DNA of 64,000 nt from positions 496,001-560,000 of the forward strand of contig NQMI01000007.1 in NCBI GenBank assembly GCA_002270565.1. The letters are read 5' to 3'. Of this stretch, positions 1 through 10,530 are shown in pieces (position 1 is the first letter of the stretch; the number at the start of each line of letters is the position of its first letter). A program made the translations under genes and the position numbers. Under the pieces are notes generated by a model. That model saw only the letters and a list, made by a program, of their open reading frames with translations. It was not told the DNA's origin and made no database searches. Origin of the DNA: Stenocarpella maydis (lineage: Eukaryota > Ascomycota > Sordariomycetes > Diaporthales > Diaporthaceae).

Positions 1-568
1 CCATCGTCAGCCAAGCACCCGCCCAGCCTGCTCTCGTGCCTCGAACGGCCATCCACCACTAACCTGGGCATGCTTATTCTTGGAACCACATGCCCACTGG
101 CTGAGGTCCCTTTCCTAAGCTCTGAGCCTGGCTGGTGACTACTTCGCAAGCAGGCATTCAGTGACCGCACCTGCTCACTGATTGCTGTGGCCCTCTCTCT
201 GTGCCACCCAGAGCTTGTCTTTTCATTCGTGTCCTCTGATGTCCAGCCTCTGCTTCCTTTCCCGGCAGCCTGGAATCCTCACGTTTCCGGTATAGGTCAA
301 CACATCGACGTCACAAAGCCTATGTGGGACAGCCAACAACCCGCGCCTGCTGTCGCTCTCCTCGTGCCACCACACCGGTCCACCCCGATTCGGCTGCAAT
401 ATACTGGATACTACTGCTCGTCCGGCTTCTTTTTCTGCACTTCTCATTTTCTGACGAGTTTCATCTGGGTTCTGCAGCCATCGCTGGACTGACTTCGTTC
501 CAGACCCGGCGGCCTGGTATCATTCCGTATAGACGGACTACTATGGTCCCGAGCATACGCTATCCACG
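1..568. other. Upstream region of the first gene, no gene seen
   Basis: The stretch is pyrimidine-rich and leads into the ATG at 569. The reading frames present begin at non-ATG codons or have no recognisable protein character. It probably holds the promoter and 5' leader of the 1083-residue gene downstream. Confidence 0.5.
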
Positions 569-3500
569 ATGTTGACTTCCGCATCGCAATTCGGCCCTCG
601 AGCCAGGGCTCTCCGGAGGGTTCATGCCACCCCAACCGCAACCGCATCTCTCCATCGAGTGCTCGCTGCCTCTGGTGCCGTCACCATCCAACACTGTCAG
701 CAAACCCGCCACTTTCGGCTTGGTTCGTGGTTCCAATACCTCGACTCAGACGCGATGGATGAATCCAAACGGCGCCGGCTGGCCCGATGTGAGAGAGAGC
801 AGGCGGAAAAACTAGAGAAAGCACGGCGCAGAGAAGTAAAGAAAGTATGGAAGCAGTACAAGGTCTTAAGGGCGACGTATGACGAGCAGCTCAGTCGACG
901 CCTCAGTTGGGACAAGCACCCGCTCGCGGATAATGCCAGGCACGCTGTGAAGCGCATGATGGCCAGTTATTGGCTCTCCCATTATGGGAGCGCCCATCAT
1001 GACGATCCCGCAGTCCCCAATCAACGTACACCGGGCAACAAGGACGGCGTGCGCCCCGGACAGAATATCGAAGATGTGGAACGAGGGGCCATGGAGCATC
1101 TCATTTTCGGTCAAGAGCCAGAGCAGGCGACACCAGCGCAAAAGTCGAAGCAGACGCGAGGTGACCAGAAGAATAAGCATGAATCCGTACCTCACACTTT
1201 CTATGGTGTGTCCGAGCACGAGGATTATTTTATCGACCCAGTGACGAACCGGAAGGTCGCGAAAACCCGGCCCCCGGCAAGCCTTCAGGAAGACGTGGAC
1301 ATTCGCGTCAAGAGGTCCAGAGACTACAGAAAGCGCTGCGCTTCAGGTCACGATGTGTTGAGTAGCCAGCCTTCCGATCCACAGGTCAGTGACAAGTCGC
1401 ACCAAGTGCCGAAGTCCTCCACCATTCCCGATTACTTGGTGAGCCGAATGGACCCTCAGTCCCAGGATCCAACACCCAAATTCGGCGACTTGCAAAAGTA
1501 CAACCCGGATTTTCTTGACGAACAGGTCTCTTCTGAGCGACCACGGCGACCTGATAACGACAAAGACGGTCACAAGCCGGCGATGGGCACGGAGCCTGTC
1601 CAGTTTGAGGACCTGAAGCCGCCGCATGTAGACCTCGCCAAGTACAAATCGGCGGTGATCGATGAAGTCATCGCTCGATTTGAGACCGACCAGCCTTCAT
1701 TGGGCTCGGGTCTAGAACCCCTGTCAAATGAAGACGCTGGGTTACACCACAACGAGCCCAAAGGGAAACCTCTGGGCCATCACACTTCCATCGACTTAGA
1801 CCGACTTCCAGAGGGTCGCCGGCCATTGGTTGAGGATCTGGAACCCGGCGATTTCCCCGAATCAACTATCGAGCAGCTGCGCGAGAAATACGGGACAGCA
1901 GAGCTGCGAAAGTATACAGCTGTGAGGCATCTTGAGCCAGACGTCAACTCCTCACCATCCGCTGAAGAGCGAGGCTCGGGAAATGCGGCAGTAGAGTTCA
2001 GCTCCGAAGAAGTAGCCAAAGATAAGCCTGTGTACCATAACGAGCCAAACGGGAACACCCTGCCGTCGGCTTACGAACAGGATGTCGAGGATCTCACCAA
2101 AAGATACGACCCCGAAGAGCCTGCCAAGTATAACCCAGTCTACTGGAACGAACCTGATGGTCAGCCGTTGGCGGCTGAAGACCCGCGGCTTGCCGAGGCT
2201 CTGACCAAGGAGTACGATGCTGCTGAGCTCGCGAAGTACGGACCCGTGTATTGGAATGAGCCCGACGGACAACCTCCGTCTTCTGTGGACGAGCGTGCCG
2301 CCGAGGGTCTTGCTAAGGATCGCAACCCTGGAGAACTCCAGGATCACGAGCAAACTGTGCAGAACAACGAGCCTGGTTGGCAGCGTCACACACCAGCCGA
2401 GGACTTGACCATGAGATCTACCGAGCTGAACCAACACAAACCAATTGAGCACCATGGGCAAGGCAGCCATCCACTAGGACAGGTAGATTCTTTCCAAGAT
2501 GGTCTGCAGGAAATGGACGCAAAAAGAGACTACAAGCATGGACATTGGCTAGGTCCTCCGGAGTTGGACACATCCGACGAGCCGAGCGCTGTGGTCCTGA
2601 GGAGGATAGCCGAGGCCAAACAAGCTAAGAAAGAATGCAAAGAAAAGAAACGCCGTCAGAGGTTGGAACAGCAGATGGAGAAATATCAGACGGCTTCGGA
2701 TGCGACAGATCATGAGGCAAGCCTGGCTGTCAAGACTGCGAGGGCCAGGCTTGCCAAGTTCCGGGCGAATCCCCAACTTACGGGCAATTACGTCCGAGAT
2801 TTCCCTGAGGAATTTGAAAAGTCCTGGACAGAGACACTCTCGGGCGCCCCACCAGGGACGACCGATATGAATGAGGGATTCGTGTTCGAGAGTCAGAACA
2901 TGGACGGTGGACTCGAAGGAGCTTTTGGGCGGCCTCCGCCAGCTAAGATCCAGCCCGCCCTCGATAGGCATCTTGAGGACCAGGTGCGCGAGACAACAGG
3001 AAGTCAGATGGTTGGCGACAAGGATAACGGGCCGAGTCCGGCTCAGGACGTGGGTTTTACTCATGCTGCTGAATCCAGTGGTGCACCAGCCTCACCGGCC
3101 GACCATGCAAGTGAGACCACGACTCAAGAGGTCATTCAGCAGGATGCCACGAATGAGCCTACTTCGTACAAAATCCTCGCATATGATCCAACCATGCAGA
3201 GGATTGAAGTTGCCGAGACGTCTTCATTTGTTCCCGATTCTGCATGCGCCTTGACGCCAGCCGATGCTCTGCTTCGCCTGTCACACCCTGCAAGGTTCTT
3301 TCCCCATTTCGCCCCCCTGCAGGCTGAGGGATACGAAATCATTTCCGGAGCAGGTGATGTGCTTGTGTTCCGCAAGGTCCGACCGGAAACCAGCGGGGGC
3401 AAGCCCGCTGAGAAGCGTCCAGTTCCTTCTGAAGCGGACCAAACAGCAGATGAATCTGGAGCAGTTGAGACACGTATCAATCCTATCGATATGACTGGCC

Positions 3501-3820
3501 GGCCGAGACTCTCTCCCGCGAGTGCCTATTCTGCTTCGCCGACGGGCTATGTAAACTACAACAGCATCCCCAACACCACAGCTAGCAAGCTGCCACCTCC
3601 GCCCCCGAAGATCAAGTACAACATTGACGTCCACCGCGAAGAGCCCGTCTTCAGTGGGCCGAAGGTAAGGAGCTCCGAAGGCCCTCCAGGCCAGAAAAGC
3701 CTGGGCAAGAGACTGGTTGTTGGTGGTGTCTGGGTGGCCGGTATCAGTTATGCTCTAGGCGTCATTGCCGAGTTTTTCACTACTGGGGGTATCGATGGCA
3801 CGGGGCCCGTTGGGCTATAG
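569..3820 (+). CDS. Mitochondrion-targeted repeat protein with a C-terminal membrane segment
   Basis: This is an uninterrupted 1083-codon ORF starting at a real ATG and ending in TAG. The first ~55 residues are rich in Arg, Ala, Ser and Thr with almost no acidic residues, and end in a TRHFRLGSW-type segment. That looks like a mitochondrial presequence. Residues ~60-120 are a charged, coiled-coil-like stretch. The middle is hydrophilic and carries a degenerate repeat around a (Y/H)xNEPxGxxL core, near residues 393, 489, 525, 561 and 598, the last four about 36 residues apart. A conserved-looking domain (~860-930, SYKILAYDPTMQRIEVA onward) precedes one predicted membrane helix near residues 1050-1070 (VVGGVWVAGISYALGVIAEF). 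I recognise the layout of an uncharacterised fungal protein but no enzyme motif. Location at a mitochondrial membrane is inferred. Confidence 0.8.
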   Translation: MLTSASQFGPRARALRRVHATPTATASLHRVLAASGAVTIQHCQQTRHFRLGSWFQYLDSDAMDESKRRRLARCEREQAEKLEKARRREVKKVWKQYKVLRATYDEQLSRRLSWDKHPLADNARHAVKRMMASYWLSHYGSAHHDDPAVPNQRTPGNKDGVRPGQNIEDVERGAMEHLIFGQEPEQATPAQKSKQTRGDQKNKHESVPHTFYGVSEHEDYFIDPVTNRKVAKTRPPASLQEDVDIRVKRSRDYRKRCASGHDVLSSQPSDPQVSDKSHQVPKSSTIPDYLVSRMDPQSQDPTPKFGDLQKYNPDFLDEQVSSERPRRPDNDKDGHKPAMGTEPVQFEDLKPPHVDLAKYKSAVIDEVIARFETDQPSLGSGLEPLSNEDAGLHHNEPKGKPLGHHTSIDLDRLPEGRRPLVEDLEPGDFPESTIEQLREKYGTAELRKYTAVRHLEPDVNSSPSAEERGSGNAAVEFSSEEVAKDKPVYHNEPNGNTLPSAYEQDVEDLTKRYDPEEPAKYNPVYWNEPDGQPLAAEDPRLAEALTKEYDAAELAKYGPVYWNEPDGQPPSSVDERAAEGLAKDRNPGELQDHEQTVQNNEPGWQRHTPAEDLTMRSTELNQHKPIEHHGQGSHPLGQVDSFQDGLQEMDAKRDYKHGHWLGPPELDTSDEPSAVVLRRIAEAKQAKKECKEKKRRQRLEQQMEKYQTASDATDHEASLAVKTARARLAKFRANPQLTGNYVRDFPEEFEKSWTETLSGAPPGTTDMNEGFVFESQNMDGGLEGAFGRPPPAKIQPALDRHLEDQVRETTGSQMVGDKDNGPSPAQDVGFTHAAESSGAPASPADHASETTTQEVIQQDATNEPTSYKILAYDPTMQRIEVAETSSFVPDSACALTPADALLRLSHPARFFPHFAPLQAEGYEIISGAGDVLVFRKVRPETSGGKPAEKRPVPSEADQTADESGAVETRINPIDMTGRPRLSPASAYSASPTGYVNYNSIPNTTASKLPPPPPKIKYNIDVHREEPVFSGPKVRSSEGPPGQKSLGKRLVVGGVWVAGISYALGVIAEFFTTGGIDGTGPVGL

Positions 3821-4419
3821 GATGTTACTTGGATGGGTATGGAGAATCATTTGGGTACTGCTTGGTTTGCATATACGGGAGGATCAGGACGCATTGCACT
3901 GATGTTGAAGGGGAGGCATTGAGCGTGGCTGTCAAAAGGCGGGCCCAAAACAGCTGACCTTGACGAGGAGACGACAGTGTACGAGATATGTTCCGATTGC
4001 AGACTCTTCCCTCATTAACATTCGGAGTCAAGGATCTTGTTCATTCTTTGGGAGGCGTTCATAATGATAGTCATGATTAGGCAGATACTCCCCAATACAT
4101 CAACCAACTCCTTTCAACGCTTCTCTTCTACCAGGCTGCTATGATGATGCTCTTCTTCAGTAACGCCAATGTTCTCCTGCCGCCCAGGTTCCGTGCAAAT
4201 TCGGTGCCCTTCCCATGGTGATCAATTTTTGACGAGTAGGTCAGGGTGAGCCTCCCGTCATGCAGAAGATGGAATGCCTAACGACCTAACTTTTCCGTTT
4301 CCGCAACAAAAGGCGATGTTCACAACCTCAAAAGGACCAAGGAACTAGGAATAAAGATCCCCAATGAATGAATCTACAAGTCCTCATACGACCATCCTCC
4401 CCCCCACCGCCGGAACAGT
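3821..4419. other. Intergenic, between converging genes
   Basis: This is the 3' flank shared by the plus-strand repeat protein and the minus-strand polyQ microprotein. I see no ORF with protein-like character and no RNA gene. Confidence 0.5.
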
Positions 4420-4689
4420 CTAGTCCTTCTGCAGGCTCCCGCTGTCGGACATCATCTGGCGCTTGTACTCCTCGCGGTCGAAGCTGACGTTGCGCTGGAG
4501 CTGGGGCTTCCATTCCGAGGTGGAGGTGCGGCGGCGGGCCTCCTCGGCGGCATGCTCCGTGGTGGGCGATGTGGGCGCGGCCAGGCGGGCGGCGAGGTCG
4601 GCGTCGACGCCGCTGCCGAAGGTGGTGGTGTCGGTGTTGATCCTGGCCTGCTGCTGCTGCTGCTGCTGCTGCCTCTGGGTGGCGGCCAT
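4420..4689 (-). CDS. 89-residue polyglutamine-bearing small protein, function unknown
   Basis: The only ATG in the frame is at 4689 (MAATQRQ); the open frame further upstream has no in-frame ATG. A run of eight Gln (encoded by CTG on the plus strand) follows the start. The rest is FGSGVDADLAARLAAPTSP, then a charged tail with SEWKPQLQRNVSFDREEYKRQMM. The tail looks like a constrained helical segment, with a putative phosphosite in RNVSFD. There is no signal peptide or membrane segment. The Gln tract is a CAG/CTG microsatellite likely to vary in length. I do not recognise the family. Support is the good ATG context, compact ORF and non-random C-terminal half. Confidence 0.6.
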   Translation of the reverse strand: MAATQRQQQQQQQQARINTDTTTFGSGVDADLAARLAAPTSPTTEHAAEEARRRTSTSEWKPQLQRNVSFDREEYKRQMMSDSGSLQKD

Positions 4690-7466
4690 TGTGGGCTGTG
4701 TTGGGTGAGTGTTTTGTGTGCGTGAGTGCGCTGGCTGAAGTTGTTGTTGTTGCTGTTGAGTTGCGGGCACAGAGTCTCGTGATGTTTTTTCTCTTGTGGC
4801 GGAGTCTAGTTGGCGTTGACAAGTGTTGTGCTGTACGGTATGTTGCACCTGGCGATGGGTTTGAAGGTGGTTGCTTATAGGATGCTAGGTTCAGTTACAC
4901 TTGATTGAGCGAGCGAGAAAAGGCGTCAAATAAGAGGGGAGAGGCAGCCGAGAAACTAACTTATCAAGGCCCGGCGAGACGATCACGACCTCATGCCACA
5001 GGATTAGCCCGTCCTTGCTCTCGCCACCTGAGGCAATGGCTGCTTCCCAGTGGTCCCTTCGTGCAGCACAGGTGGGAAGCTATCTGTGGCGTGGCAGCTG
5101 GGCCATTGGTCCGTCAGTGTAGCATCTATGCTGCGTGCTGCGGGGTAGCTCCTGCAGGACTGCGGCACTCCCCGCCGGCGGGAGCTTTGACGTTGGCCTG
5201 GCGCCAGTGGGCTGATGGGCGCGGCAGCCGCATTAATCATACACAGTAAAAGCCCAGGGAAGAGTCACCCCAGGGAAGAGTCACGCCAGGGCCGGCCGTC
5301 TTCTTTGTCCCCGTGATGGCTTGGGAGAGATCTGGAGACTACCACAGTGGAAGAACATGTACCCTAGATCTACCAGGGATAGCATCCCCCAAGTGTTCTC
5401 GGGCCGTCTGGACTCCCCCACGGAAGAGGCCTGCGGCGCATAGAGGACGAGCCCAGAAAGCTGTTGCCGATGACGTAGACCGCATATGTTGTGCCCTGGC
5501 TCGTATGTTAGGCGGAGCACCGTGAGAAGGCGGCGGCCACGAACGTGATCACAACGGCCTGTTTCATTCCGACTGTGAATTGAGGTCAACACTCGGTGGG
5601 AGAAAGCGTTCATCTGCAGGTCTGGAACAGCCCATGGTCGGCTAACCACGTCATCTCGCATGGCACTTACGGGTTGTTAATCATAGTTGTACACTAAAGT
5701 AATCTCTTGCAGTTTGCATGGTGGCTGGCTAGCGAGGCAATATGTCCGATCTTGTATGAAATCTTGAGTGGTTGAACTAAAGGTTGGATGGAGTCTCTGC
5801 GAGCTACGTGCTGGACCTGGAGGCAGACGGATTGCCCCGTTTCGGCTGATTGGCCTCATCCTGGCAACACCAACCAATATGGCTTGATATCTTTGGGCAA
5901 GATATTATGACCACCTGCTGGGGAGACGTGAGAAAATCAATTGTTATGGGGCAGACGGGCAGGTTCCCGAGTCCGGGTGAGATGGGCGGGTCCGGCCCGG
6001 AGCCGAGACGCGTCGGACAGGGATCAGCCCCGGAGGATCCCCGGAGTCGGCCGGTGCAGGGTCACGGACACGGGGCAAGCAGGCCCCAAGGTATATTTCT
6101 TGGTCGAAACGCGCGCTGGTGAGATGCTGAGGCCGTTCTTACCATGCCTCTCCGCAGCAGGTGGTAGTGAGAGTCCAGGTGCTCGTCAGAAACGGGTGTG
6201 GGAACACTGAATGAGATAGAACAAGGAGGCGAGGAACGGAGGCGCGACGGGCAGGGGTGGGCGCGGGCGACGAAGGCGGCAGCCACCCGCCCTGGCTTGC
6301 AACTTTTATTGGTGGGCGGGCCTGCCTGGCAGGCGGGCAGTGGAATATGTACCGTCTACCTGGGCACATAATCAGTATCGAAGAGCACCTTTGTGCAAGT
6401 CAAGAGAGCAAGCATGGACTCGGCCTTCAGATAGCATATGCCATGTGCCATATGCCATATAACAGTCTGGCTGGTGCATGATCTCGGCGATACTGTATCG
6501 ACTCGCGGTGCAGCCTCTCTGACCTGGACGTAGGGTGAAACATTGATGATGCTCCCAGGGGGTGGAGGGATTGTGTGCCTCTGGCTGTGTGCCGTACCTA
6601 GGTAGATACTGTATGCACCTACTGTATCCGCATGCAGTCTAGGACTGCAGCAGGTGCAGTCGCGGTGACTCGGGGCCAGTAATAAAGGACGTGGGACCCC
6701 GTCAGTCAATTAGCTTCCTCCTGCTGCCCGCCCTGCCGCCCCAAAACGCGGTTGTGATCCGGGCCAGCTGCGCAGCGCGTCGAGGCAGCAAAATTGAACG
6801 CTCCAAGCTTTCTCTGGGCTGGCTGCAGGGAGACAGACATGTACCGAGGTATCTTTTTTTTTCCTTTTTTTTTCTTTCCGTCAGTGCCACTGTTAGATCT
6901 CTTTTTGCTTGCCTGGTTGAGGCCAGCCATGAAACATTTGTCTCTACATTATTCAACCCATCATTCATTCAGGTCTCTGTAGTCTGGACTGCATCTTCTG
7001 ACTACAAACTTGTGCATCTTACCTTTCCTGTCTGTCTCTTACACACACACACACCCTCTCACACACATACCCTCGCCCATTGACAGACAGCAGTCAGTCA
7101 GTCACATCAGCCAACAGTCCATGTACTCACCTGCCCAGAGGGCTCTGACACGGGTTCTTGTGGGGACGGGTGGACGGTCTGACTGACCCTGGGGTTAGGT
7201 GGTTAGAGACGCGCTGCAGTCCTCCACTCCGTACTGTACGCGACTTGACCTGGGACCCGCGACCTGGGCTCTGCAAAAAAAGGACCCCCAGCCCAGCCCT
7301 CTTCCGCTCTCTTTTTGGTCCCCTTTCTCCCTTTTCCTTTTAGTCGGGTCTGGGTCGAGTTTGCCTGCAGGGAAACGTCCATTCTTTGGCTGATCGATAC
7401 TCACACCACACATAAACACACAACCTCTGGTGCCTGCCATTGCTATGCGCGTCTAATCCCAACATC
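4690..7466. other. 2.8-kb intergenic region between divergent genes
   Basis: It separates the minus-strand polyQ gene from the plus-strand FHA gene and so holds both promoters. Visible items are a near-perfect 15-16 bp direct repeat around 5250-5285, a TACCTAGGTA palindrome near 6596, a pyrimidine tract at ~6850-6880 and a short (AC)n run at ~7041-7056. I found no convincing gene; frames here lack domains and good starts. Confidence 0.5.
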
Positions 7467-9413
7467 ATGGACTCGTCGCCCCGCACAAAGGCACAGGACC
7501 GCCTGGCCTCTGCCTCTGCCTCTGCCTCGGGGGATCGCGACACGTCCACCTTGCCCTCCACCACAGCCGCCACCGACAAGCGACCCTCCTCCCAGCCCCA
7601 GCTGCTGCCGCCCCTCGAGCTGCTGTCGTCGCCGCCGGGGCTGCCCTCACTGCCCAATGTCTCGTCAAGACGCCAGAGCCGCCCGCTCTCGGCTCCCAAG
7701 CCCGCGTCTGGTGTCGACGGCAGCCATGACTACCTGAAGTATCCCACCCCTGTGCCCACCTCCAGCACCGGCATCCTGTCCTCGTCCCCCCCGCGCGTCC
7801 AGGCCCACCCACAGCCCCAACGCGCCCCCAGCATCGTCTCTGAGCGTGCCCCCCTGTCCGCCGTGCCCTCCGTCGAGCTCAGCGAGAACGGTGACACCCT
7901 CCGCATGGGCAGGTCTAGCAACTCCTCCAACTATCAGCTCTCCGCCAATCGCCTCATTAGTCGCGTCCACGTCAAGGCCAGATACGTCCCTGCCACCGTG
8001 CCGCTGGAGCCCAACAAGATCGAGATCGAGTGCAATGGTTGGAACGGCCTCAAGCTGCACTGCCAGGGCAGGACCTATGACATGCAAAAGGGCGAGGTCC
8101 TCACCTTCGAGACCGAGGGCGTCGAGATCATGCTCAACGTCCAGGATGCACGCGTCTTGGTCCACTGGCCCAAGAGGGATCTAAGGGACGGCCTGGCAGA
8201 TCTGGGCTGGGAGGACTCACCGCCGCGTTCGGTCCGGAACGGAGGAACCCAGCTCGGAGCCGGCAGCCCGCGCCTCGGGAGTGGATCTGGTCTCAGCTTG
8301 CTGCAGTCTAGCCCCCTGCACAGGACAACGCGCATCACATCTCCCGAGTCGCCCACTCCCGCACACGCGTCTTTGCAGCAGGTCCTGTCTGGTGGTGTCC
8401 CCAGCAGCTCCCAGCACAGCAGCATCCTGTCGGACCTGCCAAGCATCAGCGATAGGGAAAAGAGCGTAGAGATATATGAGGACGAGGATGCCGGCGAGCA
8501 GGATGTAGCCGCCAAGGCTGGACTGACTGGCGGCCAGAGCTTCAAGACCGACACCAACACCAGCTACTCCAGCGACCTGAGCGACGCCGACTCGGACGGG
8601 GAGGACGAGAACTATCCCAACGAGGAAAATGATCCCATTGTCCACTCGTTTGGTCCCTTTGGCGCCAACCTCAACAGCCGTATGGCCATGCCCCCCTTCC
8701 ACGTCGACTCGCCCAAGCGCCGCCGGCTTGGATCTGGAGGATTTGCGTCGCCTCGAGTCAATGGGGCCTCTAGACTGCAGGGGCCTGCAGATGCGTCCGA
8801 CCCCCTTGGGCCTGGCAGCAAGTCTGCCTCGACATCCCGGGAGGCGAGTATCGGTCACAAGGTTTCACATACGCCTACGCCCGACCGCAACAGGCGCGAG
8901 GTATCTGTGCAGGCAGACAAGGGACAGGAAGTGCAGCCAGATGTCAGCCATCTCGATGTCGCGACTATTACCAACCACATTGTCAACCAGCTGGCCTTCT
9001 CCCGACTCTCATCTACGCCGCTGTCGACCATCATGGCGAACCTTCCTGCCGAGGAGAAGAAAGACTTACTCCGCCACCACTTGAAGTTTATAGTCGAAAC
9101 CGCCATTTGCATTGGCACTATTGAGCGCGAGGGCAAGGATGCTGACGGCAAGCCACTGGAGAGCCAGTACTACTACATACCCGAGAAGGATGACGACGAA
9201 CACAGGCGAGCGGCGGTCGTGGATGGGCTCAGGAAGCCGACGCTGAGGAACTGTCGGAAGCATCATGTGGTACGAGATTACCCTTTTCATTCCTGCCTTC
9301 CTCACTCTCCTGTCCCGACCTTGCTTCGTATCAGATTGTCTCTGCTAGAGTAAACATCGTTGACTGACGCCGTTTTGTAGCAATACTATTGGAAGCGACC
9401 GCGGACACCATAG
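7467..9413 (+). CDS. FHA-domain protein of the Tos4/Plm2 transcription-factor type
   Basis: Two exons, 7467-9269 and 9381-9413, encode 611 residues. The intron (9270-9380, GTACGA to TTGTAG) adds QYYWKRPRTP and a stop. The start is ATG 7467 (MDSSPRTKAQ); the nine codons before it in frame lack an ATG. Residues ~140-235 form an FHA domain with the LRMGRSSNSSNYQL and LISRVHVKARY motifs, which in this fold bind phosphothreonine. A low-complexity linker with acidic Ser/Asp blocks follows. The C-terminus (~497-611) has a helical region (TITNHIVNQLAFSRLSSTPL) ending in a short basic tail; it looks like the conserved end of fungal Tos4/Plm2-like proteins, which act at G1/S promoters and in the DNA-damage response. 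Nuclear action is inferred from the family. Confidence 0.85.
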
Positions 9414-10530
9414 AACGCCCGCCATCGCGGGGCCAGGCAGACTCTCGACCATGTCTAGAGTCTCACAGCGTCGTTGCCGCTGCTGCCAACAACGCCATGT
9501 CTCCCCGGCGGCCCCACCGTTCAGACTAGGCAAACGACTTGCGGATCGTCAATCCCAAACCCACCGCCTACACTCAATAGGTGCGGAGTTCGCAAAATCT
9601 CGCCTTTCTACTGAATGGATTGATGTGGCCTGGCTGAGGAGCGAGGCCAGATTCGCGTCCGTCCTCCAGCCTCATCATCCCATCTAATGCCCCTTTACGC
9701 GGCCATCGTCACGCCGCCATCATGACATGACTTGATATGTACATCACTGCACTGCTCTCATCTGGAACAACTGCCGCCTCTGCACCTGCACATATTTCCC
9801 TTCTTGCATAGCGGGGAAGGAGTCTCGAAAAAGAGATTGGGATAGTGCTTGCTATTTCATCTTGAATGTTCTCTTTTCACCCACTTGTCAACCGCCCTAA
9901 ACCCATTACCCCCATGAATACACACGTACACATGTCACCCGGTTGTTGGGCACTTGCAACGTCTTCCCCCCCAAAAAATCCAAAAGTCCCCGGAAGGTAT
10001 GAAAGGGATCTGGTTACCGGGTTTTGTCTACCCTGTTCGCGGCTCGCCGCCAATGATTTGATATTATACCAATGCGTATGATTGGGGGGAGGAACTTTGG
10101 ACGAGGACAGCTGATCTTTAAAAGGGATGTGGAGCACCGTTCCTCGGAACATGGACTTCATGGCTTAGTGAGGAAGGGTCTCTCATTCCCGATAGCTGCC
10201 GAATGGATGTTGTTGTTGTTGCGGTCCGGAAACACCACCAACCACGCTCTCGTCTCGTCTGACTCCAAACTGCCAATCTTCTTGCTGTTCCCTGCGCCGT
10301 CCCAAATGTTCGCCCCCCCCTCCCCCGGAGCCCTGAATGCCCCCCATCGCATACACACAATCATCGTATCGATTGGATAATCACAGTCTACTGCAGAGGC
10401 AATCTCGACGAGCTTCAAAGCACTGAAGTGCCTGTTCACGCGGTGAGGCAGTCTGCCTGGGCCATGATCATCTCGCCAAAAGTCAAATCAGGTATTATTT
10501 CTGCAGTCTTCCTCGAGCGCTCACAACTAT
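9414..10530. other. Intergenic, 3' flanks of two converging genes
   Basis: This 1.1-kb stretch lies between the end of the FHA gene and the end of the A-T-R reductase gene. Only short, non-protein-like frames are present. No repeat or RNA gene is evident. Confidence 0.5.
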
